46,606 nucleotides of DNA. It comes from Cerasicoccus arenae (GTDB taxonomy: Bacteria > Verrucomicrobiota > Verrucomicrobiia > Opitutales > Cerasicoccaceae). Shown here one piece after another: positions 35,486 to 43,935 of the stretch. Positions within the stretch are counted from its first letter, which is position 1. Each line of letters begins with the position of its first letter. The translations under genes and the position numbers were made by a program. Location of the stretch: positions 1 through 46,606 of the forward strand of contig NZ_BMXG01000008.1 in NCBI RefSeq assembly GCF_014651635.1, read 5' to 3'. Under the pieces are notes generated by a model. It saw nothing but the letters and a program-made list of their open reading frames with translations. It was not told the origin of the DNA and ran no database searches.

Positions 35486-38400
35486 ATGCCCCCCCCCCCC
35501 TTCACTATTGTGAATTCAGTTTTCCGCTGCATTCTCGCCTTGTTTTTAGCAGTCATAGCACTCAGCCGCTCAGCCTCGGGCGAAACCATGTTGCAATATT
35601 TCAACACGGACTGGGCCGAGATTACCAACAAAATGCCAGAATTGGCAGAAGCCGGGTATTCCTCTCTGTGGCTCCCCCCCCCAACCAAAGGAAGTGGCGG
35701 CTTGTCGGTTGGCTATGATTTGTGGGATCCCTTTGACTTGGGAGGCATCGATCAGCGCAACACCGTGCGCACCCGTTACGGAACGGAAGCTGAATTACTG
35801 GAGTTGGTCCGCACGGCGCATCGTTTCGGCATCCGCATCTATTTTGACAACATCATGAACCATCGGGCCTTCGATATCCCTGGTTACAACGAAAACACTC
35901 CGATCGACATCTACCCAGGCCTTGTTCCCGAAGACTTTCACCTGCGAACTACTCAGGAAGGATTTTACCGCAAATGGGACAATACCCGCGACTGGAATAG
36001 TGCATGGCAGGTCCAGAACCTCGGACTCGCCGACCTCATTGATATCGCCCAAGAGCCAGGAACGACTAATCAAAACTTCGGTGCCAGCGAGGGCAGCACT
36101 TTTCCAAAAATCAAAATCATCCGTGATCTAGATCGCCCCGAGCATTATGCTTACGACAAAGACGGCAATTACGTGGGCTTTGGCGGATTACTCTCCATAG
36201 CCGAAAGCTTACTCAACGACGAGGGTTCCCCCTCCCCCAGTCAGGAGGAAATCACCGCCCGCGCAAAACAATACCTTCAGGACAACGCGAACGTCTATGA
36301 GGAATACGTGCAGGACTACCTCAACCGTGCCGCACGTTGGCTGATCGACCGTACTAAGAGCGACGGGCTTCGCCTAGATGCCGTTAAGCACGTCCGTGCC
36401 GATTTTTTTGGTGCAACCTACGGAGAGGATAAAGACACCAATGACTACGGTTATTCCGGCCAAGTCCAACGCCAATTCAACCTTACCCGAGGCTTCAGCG
36501 ACCCCAATCACCGCGACACCGTATTTGACACTGAGGCACCGCGTGACGACGCCATGCTCTTTGGCGAGCACCTCGGCGAACCTCCAGGTTACGGCCCGTA
36601 TTTCGACTCAGGCATGCGCTTGGTCGACAACCCGCTCCGCCAACAACTCAACGATAGTCTAGGCAGCCCATGGAACGGCTTAAACGGTCTCGACGCACCG
36701 GGTGCCGGGGGGTTCGCACCGGGCTTAACCGTCATGCACGCGCAAAGTCATGACAATGACTACGCCTCCCGCCGTGAACTCCAACACGCCTTTTATTTCA
36801 CCCGCGCAGGCCTAGGCTTGTTATACACCGACGGTAACTACCAGGCAGAAACCTTGGGTGAATCCGGCGGCGCGTTTCCCCGTCATGCCAATACTGCCTT
36901 CCTCGGCCAGTGGGACGACGCCCGCGTTCCCAACCTACTCCATATTCACGAGCAATTCGCCCGCGGCTACCAGCAGGGAAAATGGTCCGACGGCGACGTC
37001 GTTATCTACGAACGTGTTGATAAACGCGAAAACGGCGGCATGAGCGACGCCGACGGCGTGACGATGCTGTTCATGCTTAATGACGACTACTCCTCCGGCC
37101 ATGGACGTAATTTCGGGACCAGCTTCCCCAGTACTGCGGGTGGCTCAGATGCCTACTTATACAACTACTCCACATACGGTGGTGGGTTCTACCAGTATGC
37201 TTCAAACATCGTCAACGGATCAACTGTCATCCCGGCCGGTGGCTACTTCATCTTTTCCTGGAAGAACCCAGACCCATCTGATCTCTGGTCGTCGTCTGGA
37301 GGACGCCCGATCACCATCTACCAGAACGACGAAGAAGTCAGCACGATCAATGTGCTTCGCCGTGACGGCCCAAATGGTGACGCAGATTTCTTTGGTGACA
37401 CCTTGCCCGCTGAGACACGTCCAATCATTAGTAACGCCAACAACAGCGACTACGCCTACACCGCCACCCTCCCCCGCATCACCAACGGCAATGACTTGAA
37501 ATTTGTCGCGCGTGTCGACGGTTCCGCGGAAAATGTGCTTTTTAAGCTGGACGGTGGCATTGATCTCAATGGCGCACGCCCAACCTCAACCAATGTCGGC
37601 CTACCCAACAACGATCCAGTCAACCGAGACAATCCACCCGCGTTATCTTGGGACATGTTACTTGGCTTTGAACAACCGACGTTCGTAGACCGTATTCACC
37701 CCGAGCTCTTTGCCGCAAAGGTCACGGGTACCCGTGACATCACTGGTTCGACCGGCGCGGAAACCTATTCCAAAGTCATCGGCGATCCCAGCTTTACAAT
37801 CAATGAAGGAAGTGGCGCTCGCTACATCGACAGCAACACTGCCAGTTTCCTTTTCCACGACCCAGAAGTCACAGTAACAGGCGATGCTGCGGTAACGGAA
37901 AACATGTATAACAACGATGGCGGTAGCATCACCCTCTGGGCTAAAACCAACGCAGTCGGCGCTGGCTACCTCATGCATGTTTATTACACGACCGACGGTA
38001 GCCCCCCTGAAGGCGCAGCTGGAGAAGCTCATGGCGCAACGCAGGTCGCCGAGATGAATTACCAACACAACGACGACGGCGATGCAACTAATTGGTGGAT
38101 GTCGGCCAGTATCCCTGCCCCGTCCAATGGCGAAACACTCCGCTATAAAATTTCCATATATAAAAACGGTGCCGCGAGCGTTTTCCCTGATGGCTCGGTG
38201 ACCGTTGCACGCAAAACCAAAATGCTGACCGAATTCGCCATTGATAATTTTGACGCCACCACGGTTGAGTTTTACCCACACTACGACTACGCCACCGATC
38301 CTAGCGGCACGCCATTAATAACCACTGGGCTCGATGAAGGTTTCCACATGCTCCAAGCCCGTGCATTCCTCGACCGCTCTGGTCGCGCCTCGATTTACAA

Positions 38401-41400
38401 CACCTTCAAGCAGACATTTTACTACGACAACGAACGCCCACAGGGCGAAGTCCGCTTCCCTGAAAACAATGGCGACACGGTCGGCGGCTCACGCTATGGA
38501 TTAGTTATCCGCACCGACGCCACCGTCACTGAAGTCTGGTATCGTATCGAAGATTCCGACCCCTCCAACGACGACATTGAAACAGGCGGTAGCAATGGCA
38601 ACGGCATTGGCTTTGAACCGTTTATCGACACCAACCAAAACGGCGTCCGCGACACTGGAGAAGCGTATGAGGATCTCAATAGCAATGACACTTGGGACAG
38701 CAATCTCGTCAATAATTGGGTACGCGCTTCCGAACTGACGCCTAGCTTATCAATTACACCTTCTGACCCAGCGTTCCGTAAGGAATGGCGCTTCGACTAT
38801 GTCAACATTCCCTCAAGTGGTACGGCGGACATAAAAGTCCGGCTGCGAGAAATTTCATCTGCTGGCTATCAAGATTTTGCTCTAAATGACGTGAACGGGC
38901 ACTACACAACTCTTGTGCGTAACGTAAACACTGCTGGCCCAGACGAACGCATGTTCATTGCCTTCCCATCAAGCGATGGTGAAATCGTAAGCGACGACTA
39001 CGTCATGAAGGTCTACTTCTCCAAGTCACTTGCAGATGGACTCACTGAACAGCAACTCATTGACCGTTTCCTCATCAGAATTGGATCGACCGAAGATGGT
39101 GACGCAGGCGAGACTCAGAGCCGCGACAACTACATCATTCAATACAACGTCACAAATAACTACCACGCACTTACCTACGAACTGCCCAATCTTTACAACG
39201 ACATTCCTGACTACGATCACAAGATCTCTGTCACACACGATCGGCCAGTACCCGCGATCGACTTCGAGTCGACCCGTATCGTGCGAGCTCTCCCCGTTAC
39301 TACGCCTCGAGTGCTCATCGTGAATCCACCGGAGTTAGGCTCGGATGGACGGCCCTACGAAATTATTCTGCCGGATGTGCCATCGCCGTCCCCTGACCAG
39401 CGTCAATTCACGATTCAGGTGGCGACCAATGTCAACGCCACGGATGTTAGCTTGAGCTTTGTCAATCTGCGCGGCTCTAGTATCGGCACGCCGACCACCA
39501 GCATCGAGGGCAGTAGCAAACTGTGGAATTTCCTCTGGTCAGACATCGCCAAGGGCAGTTATCGCTTCACCGCAATCGTGAACTCGCCGGGTGGTGAAAA
39601 CACTGCCGATCGCAATGCCACGATCATCTTCCTAGAGCTTGTGAGCGAGGATGAAATCGACAGCGACGACGACGATGATGGCCTTCGCGACAACGATGAG
39701 AACACCGCTCAATATTTGCCTAACCAAAGCCCAGACGGCGGCATCACACCCGCACCAAAGCCGAATCCAGAGCAATGGCTCAATGGCGAAGTCCATGTCT
39801 ATTACGCTTATGGCCGCTCGAATCCGCTGTCACCGGATTCCGATGGCGACGGCTTACCCGACGGGCTCGAAGTTGGCTGGCGTAACGCGAGTAATCCGCC
39901 AACCGATCCGACTGCTGATACCAACGGTGACAGCTTCCCGAACTTCATCAGTGACATCGACCCTCCGTTCTACAACACGCTTGATAACTACGGTAATGTG
40001 CCCAACGTCGATAGCCAGAGCCAAGGCGGCGACCGGGCCAAGCAAGTTGCCGGCACGGTAACCGATCCATCCAATCCGGACTCCGATAGCGACGGTATAC
40101 TTGACGGCGTTGAGGACGCCAACCGCAACGGCTGGGTTGATGGTGACGGCGAAAGCCTCCCCGCAGATTTCGATCCATACTTGGCCCGCGACTGGCCCAA
40201 CGGTGTAATCGATCCAAGCGAAACTTGGCTCGAAACTGACCCAACCAATCAAGACACCGATGGCGATGGTGCCACTGATGGCTACGGCGAGGATAAAAAC
40301 TTTAATGGCGTAATTGACGGCGACACCAACGGTAATCGTATCTATGACGCTGGTGAAATCTGGTTGGAAACAGACCCACTCAACAATGACACCGATGGTG
40401 ACGGCCTGCCCGATGGCTGGGAAATAAACAACGGACTCGATCCACTGGTTAATGACACCGACTCATTGCGCACGGCAGCAATCGATGATGGCGATTCAGA
40501 ACAAGGTGCAACAGGTGATCCTGATAACGACAATTTAACCAACCTACAGGAGTTGGTCAACGGCACACGTCCACTTGAAGATGACAATCTACCTCCGCCA
40601 GCAGCTAACTCGATTGCCATTGGCCCCGGAGATGACGGCAGTATCGGAAACACTAAGAATCTCAATGAGTTTACCGATTGGACGATCGACGATCTGCTTG
40701 TTTTGGATGAATATGATGGCAACGGAGCGAACAATCAGGGAACAGATATTTACAAGGCCTACGACGGCTTCGACAGTTCCCGCGACATTGTTGCGTTCTA
40801 CTTCCGTGATGGTGGAGCGGACGGTAAAATTTATTTCCGCCTCGACCTTCAAGACCTACGGGCGCTAGCCGAAGAAGGTAATCTCGACACCTATATCGTC
40901 ATTGATACTGGCAACACAAGTGTGGGCGAATCCGCCTTGCCGGATGAAATAGACACCCGCACTGAAATGAAATGGGAACTCGTCGTTGCGATTTACCAAA
41001 CCGACAATGGCGCGGTTTACATTGATACCGACGCTGGCAACAACAGCACCGCAATTGGTGAAGACTTAAACGCACGGGGGGTCATCCGTCGCACGCAAAG
41101 CAGCGTAAATGGATTCCTCCGGGCCTACTTCAATGCTGAGCTCGATGCGGTCGAAGCGTCCATCAGCCGGCAAGCTCTCTTGGATGCAGGCTGGAGCGGC
41201 AATGCAGATGCGCTGAACTTCCAAGTCTACACAACACGCGACGGCACGAATAACTCACCGGAACCAGGCGCTGGAGACATCGGTGGCCGGAGCGACATCC
41301 GAGATTCCATTTACGACGACTTCATTGCTTCGTCCTACTTCCGTGACCAGAGCAGTATCGCGGGCTCTAAGAGCGTGCTCTACAGTTGGTTCAGCCGTAG

Positions 41401-43933
41401 CGGCTCCAACGATAGGGGCAAGCGCGCAAAGGTGGCGCTGATCACCCATGGTAATGAGCCCATTCGCTCCGCCAACGAAATCCAGGACCGCATCAACGAC
41501 GATGCTGATGCTGGATATTATCGTTTAATCGACGCCCACGAGGCCTTCGGAGCACCTGTCAATCTGCACATTACGCCGACTCTCGCATCCGCAATCCAAT
41601 GGGCAAAAGTAGATCCTGCACTCGGCAAGCTTTGGCGTGATGGTCCTACGCTGAATGACCGGATTGCCGGCTTATTGAGCGCCGGTGACGCCATGCTCTT
41701 TGGTACCACCTTTGCCGATCAGGTAACGCCTTACGCAACGCAAAACTTCACGGCAGATAGTGTTGAGTTGGCGAAAACGGTTCTCACGGAAATCTATGGT
41801 GCCGCACCTTCGAGCACAGTCTTCTGGCCAGCGGAACGCGTGGTCGACGACGCTGTTCTGAGCACCATCGAGAGCATGGGTTACACCCACACAGTCGTCG
41901 ACCAGATGCGTCATTACTTCAAGTGGTTTGGCCGTACCAATGCGCTTGGCGAGGCAGGTTACCGGATCAATGAGGTCAACAATATCAAGCTAATGCCGAT
42001 CCACGATTTTGCCAGCACCTTCCGCTTCCTCAATGAAGATAACGGCCTTAACATTTCACTACGAGAAGTGCTGAGCCGACGCGCACGTAGCGGCACGCAA
42101 GACCAGGTATTAAGCCTGCTCAGCGACTGGGGCGATTTCCGAAACATCGACAACGCCAACGGCTACGCAGTGAATCTGCGTTGGCTGGCTAACCGCCCAT
42201 GGATTGAGTTGGTCACCCTCGACGGCGTGGCGAACGGCGAAATCGATCTCTCCCAGCCTGCCGACGGCCTCGGCGACAATTGGGGATCGGTCGGCCGTGG
42301 AAGCGGCGTAATCCTCCAGAAAGTCGCCAAGGACTTCATTGATCACGCCACTCAGGAAAACTATGACAACTGGTATTACGGTCAACCTGGCCGAGAAGAA
42401 GGATTGTCTAACAAAGTGTTTGAAATCCGCCCCGGAGTTAATCTGCCGGATACATTCGGCGAAGTAGGCGTCAACGGCCTTGCGGATGATGCTTGGGCCG
42501 GCGTAGATGCAATCTCGAATCCAAACAGTGGGCAAGGACACCTTGGACGCTCCACCGCGCACGCCGCGATGTTCGTCACAGCTTTCCACAATCAATCCAA
42601 CTCAGACCTGAGCAAATTCAGCACGGGGGCATATATTTATCCGGATACGGACAATCAAACTCTCGCCGATTTCTCCAAACTTGCTCAGACTCAGATGCGA
42701 TTTGCCGCGCTGTATAAGCGTGTTGATGATTGGGCGGACAGTCCGCCAGTTGGAGCTGTCGCCAGCGCCGAAGATATTGATCTGGATGGCGAAAACGAAT
42801 ACCTTCTCTATAACGCAACTGGATTCGCCGCCTTTGAAGCAATCGGTGGACGCTGTGTCGCTGCCTTTGTCCGCAATCCACTGACGGGGGCGGTGTACCA
42901 AGTGATTGGCGCACAACCCACTTACGCCGACAGCCAAACCGAAGAGGAAGGTGCTAACAACGTTAGCGGTGATGAAATCGGCGCACGGCGCACCTCCGCA
43001 TTCAAGGATTGGTATGCCAATGGCAGCGGTGGCGGAACTAGCCAATACGTTAACGCGCTTTACAGCGTCTCTCCCAGCGGCGTAGACGGCTGGACCTTCA
43101 CTGCACCCGGCGGACACATTGTAAAGACAGTTTCAATCGACGATTCGCTCGCGGTCATCCAGGCAGACTACAATCTGAGTGGCGACGTCAACAAGCTCTT
43201 CGTCCGCAACGGCCTTTCTCCAAATCTCTGGAACTTGATTAGCCGTGGACAGGATGATCTTGATAGTTTGGTTAATGACGTGGATAAAAGCCAAGCCTAC
43301 CTCATCAATCGTAGCAGCGTTGAGCCTGTCACCGTTGTTCTTGAATACGATGCGGACGCCCAATTCGTCAGCACTGCCGTGGACGATGAACCTGGCGTGT
43401 TGGAATGGGACGCGATCAACCTGCGCAACCAGGCACTCGTCCAACAAACTGAGCTGACTAACCTCGACGGCCAGAGCAATTTCAGCATAAGTCTCAAACT
43501 CGAAACCGCCGCGACCGATTCCGATGGCGACTCCCTGCCCTCCTGGTGGGAACGAGATAATGGGTTGGACCCGGAAAGCGCAGTTGGATCCGATGGCAAA
43601 GATGGCAACCTCGACGGCGACTTGCTAACCAACGACGAGGAATACGTCCTTGGCTATAATCCGAATTTGGCCGATAATCACATGTTACCACAAGGCCAGA
43701 TTGGCCAGACAGAAAGCGGTAATTCCACGATCACCTTCCCCATTCTCGCTGGCCGCACGTATCGCATCTGGTACTCTGACAACCTCGAAAATGGCTCATG
43801 GCAAGATGCAGGTGCCTTCAGCACCACCAGCGATAATCCAGCCCATACATGGATCGATGACGGAACCTTTACCGAGCCAGATCCACAATTGGTTGATCGA
43901 CGTTTTTACCAGATAGAAATTACCCGGCCCTGA
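35486..43933 (+). CDS. Giant secreted GH13 enzyme with a GH57-like second catalytic module
   Basis: A 2815-residue exported starch-active protein. Start MPPPPFTIVNSV leads into a signal sequence (CILALFLAVIALSRSASG). Module 1, ~33-560, is a GH13 barrel: IYFDNIMNHRA, DGLRLDAVKHV with Asp298, LFGEHLG with Glu361, AQSHDND with Asp423. Modules ~560-1420 are beta domains, some probably starch-binding. Residues ~1450-1660 hold four calcium-binding type-3/dockerin-like repeats (DSDGDGLPDG, DSDSDGILDG, DTDGDGATDG, DTDGDGLPDG). Residues ~1700-1950 resemble a DOMON-type domain of GH57 enzymes. Residues ~1985-2400 resemble a GH57 barrel: ITHGNEP, LHITPTLASAI, VFWPAERV (Glu2117 as candidate nucleophile), SDWGDF (~2213-2218). 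A DTDGDSLPSWW repeat and a C-terminal domain ending RRFYQIE follow. GH57 assignment is tentative. Confidence 0.88.
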   Translation: MPPPPFTIVNSVFRCILALFLAVIALSRSASGETMLQYFNTDWAEITNKMPELAEAGYSSLWLPPPTKGSGGLSVGYDLWDPFDLGGIDQRNTVRTRYGTEAELLELVRTAHRFGIRIYFDNIMNHRAFDIPGYNENTPIDIYPGLVPEDFHLRTTQEGFYRKWDNTRDWNSAWQVQNLGLADLIDIAQEPGTTNQNFGASEGSTFPKIKIIRDLDRPEHYAYDKDGNYVGFGGLLSIAESLLNDEGSPSPSQEEITARAKQYLQDNANVYEEYVQDYLNRAARWLIDRTKSDGLRLDAVKHVRADFFGATYGEDKDTNDYGYSGQVQRQFNLTRGFSDPNHRDTVFDTEAPRDDAMLFGEHLGEPPGYGPYFDSGMRLVDNPLRQQLNDSLGSPWNGLNGLDAPGAGGFAPGLTVMHAQSHDNDYASRRELQHAFYFTRAGLGLLYTDGNYQAETLGESGGAFPRHANTAFLGQWDDARVPNLLHIHEQFARGYQQGKWSDGDVVIYERVDKRENGGMSDADGVTMLFMLNDDYSSGHGRNFGTSFPSTAGGSDAYLYNYSTYGGGFYQYASNIVNGSTVIPAGGYFIFSWKNPDPSDLWSSSGGRPITIYQNDEEVSTINVLRRDGPNGDADFFGDTLPAETRPIISNANNSDYAYTATLPRITNGNDLKFVARVDGSAENVLFKLDGGIDLNGARPTSTNVGLPNNDPVNRDNPPALSWDMLLGFEQPTFVDRIHPELFAAKVTGTRDITGSTGAETYSKVIGDPSFTINEGSGARYIDSNTASFLFHDPEVTVTGDAAVTENMYNNDGGSITLWAKTNAVGAGYLMHVYYTTDGSPPEGAAGEAHGATQVAEMNYQHNDDGDATNWWMSASIPAPSNGETLRYKISIYKNGAASVFPDGSVTVARKTKMLTEFAIDNFDATTVEFYPHYDYATDPSGTPLITTGLDEGFHMLQARAFLDRSGRASIYNTFKQTFYYDNERPQGEVRFPENNGDTVGGSRYGLVIRTDATVTEVWYRIEDSDPSNDDIETGGSNGNGIGFEPFIDTNQNGVRDTGEAYEDLNSNDTWDSNLVNNWVRASELTPSLSITPSDPAFRKEWRFDYVNIPSSGTADIKVRLREISSAGYQDFALNDVNGHYTTLVRNVNTAGPDERMFIAFPSSDGEIVSDDYVMKVYFSKSLADGLTEQQLIDRFLIRIGSTEDGDAGETQSRDNYIIQYNVTNNYHALTYELPNLYNDIPDYDHKISVTHDRPVPAIDFESTRIVRALPVTTPRVLIVNPPELGSDGRPYEIILPDVPSPSPDQRQFTIQVATNVNATDVSLSFVNLRGSSIGTPTTSIEGSSKLWNFLWSDIAKGSYRFTAIVNSPGGENTADRNATIIFLELVSEDEIDSDDDDDGLRDNDENTAQYLPNQSPDGGITPAPKPNPEQWLNGEVHVYYAYGRSNPLSPDSDGDGLPDGLEVGWRNASNPPTDPTADTNGDSFPNFISDIDPPFYNTLDNYGNVPNVDSQSQGGDRAKQVAGTVTDPSNPDSDSDGILDGVEDANRNGWVDGDGESLPADFDPYLARDWPNGVIDPSETWLETDPTNQDTDGDGATDGYGEDKNFNGVIDGDTNGNRIYDAGEIWLETDPLNNDTDGDGLPDGWEINNGLDPLVNDTDSLRTAAIDDGDSEQGATGDPDNDNLTNLQELVNGTRPLEDDNLPPPAANSIAIGPGDDGSIGNTKNLNEFTDWTIDDLLVLDEYDGNGANNQGTDIYKAYDGFDSSRDIVAFYFRDGGADGKIYFRLDLQDLRALAEEGNLDTYIVIDTGNTSVGESALPDEIDTRTEMKWELVVAIYQTDNGAVYIDTDAGNNSTAIGEDLNARGVIRRTQSSVNGFLRAYFNAELDAVEASISRQALLDAGWSGNADALNFQVYTTRDGTNNSPEPGAGDIGGRSDIRDSIYDDFIASSYFRDQSSIAGSKSVLYSWFSRSGSNDRGKRAKVALITHGNEPIRSANEIQDRINDDADAGYYRLIDAHEAFGAPVNLHITPTLASAIQWAKVDPALGKLWRDGPTLNDRIAGLLSAGDAMLFGTTFADQVTPYATQNFTADSVELAKTVLTEIYGAAPSSTVFWPAERVVDDAVLSTIESMGYTHTVVDQMRHYFKWFGRTNALGEAGYRINEVNNIKLMPIHDFASTFRFLNEDNGLNISLREVLSRRARSGTQDQVLSLLSDWGDFRNIDNANGYAVNLRWLANRPWIELVTLDGVANGEIDLSQPADGLGDNWGSVGRGSGVILQKVAKDFIDHATQENYDNWYYGQPGREEGLSNKVFEIRPGVNLPDTFGEVGVNGLADDAWAGVDAISNPNSGQGHLGRSTAHAAMFVTAFHNQSNSDLSKFSTGAYIYPDTDNQTLADFSKLAQTQMRFAALYKRVDDWADSPPVGAVASAEDIDLDGENEYLLYNATGFAAFEAIGGRCVAAFVRNPLTGAVYQVIGAQPTYADSQTEEEGANNVSGDEIGARRTSAFKDWYANGSGGGTSQYVNALYSVSPSGVDGWTFTAPGGHIVKTVSIDDSLAVIQADYNLSGDVNKLFVRNGLSPNLWNLISRGQDDLDSLVNDVDKSQAYLINRSSVEPVTVVLEYDADAQFVSTAVDDEPGVLEWDAINLRNQALVQQTELTNLDGQSNFSISLKLETAATDSDGDSLPSWWERDNGLDPESAVGSDGKDGNLDGDLLTNDEEYVLGYNPNLADNHMLPQGQIGQTESGNSTITFPILAGRTYRIWYSDNLENGSWQDAGAFSTTSDNPAHTWIDDGTFTEPDPQLVDRRFYQIEITRP
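35489..35500 (+). repeat. C12 tract immediately after the giant amylase start codon
   Basis: Twelve C form codons 2-5 (PPPP) directly after the ATG at 35486. Loss or gain of one or two bases would abolish the 2815-residue protein. No alternative in-frame ATG precedes the signal peptide. Confidence 0.95.
35674..35682 (+). repeat. C9 tract in the GH13 domain of the giant amylase
   Basis: Nine C code within LWLPPPTKG, a conserved early GH13 motif. A slip would truncate the protein after about 65 residues. Confidence 0.85.
39835..40446 (+). repeat. Array of calcium-binding type-3/dockerin-like repeats in the giant amylase
   Basis: Within the reading frame, four units with D-D-D-G-D/N-G-D patterns recur: DSDGDGLPDGLEVGW, DSDSDGILDGVEDANRNG, DTDGDGATDGYGEDKNFNG and DTDGDGLPDGWEINNGLDP. 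They are separated by segments of differing length, the second and third with extra inserted loops. They likely bind calcium and form a stiff linker between the two catalytic halves. Confidence 0.75.
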
Positions 43934-43935
43934 TC

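Noticed and set aside
37658-38281. 207-codon minus-strand frame inside the giant amylase
   Set aside because: It is a shadow of the real frame; no family likeness.
40590-40610. PPP in the giant amylase as another C tract
   Set aside because: It is coded CCT CCG CCA and is not a homopolymer. This shows that proline runs here are not always CCC.
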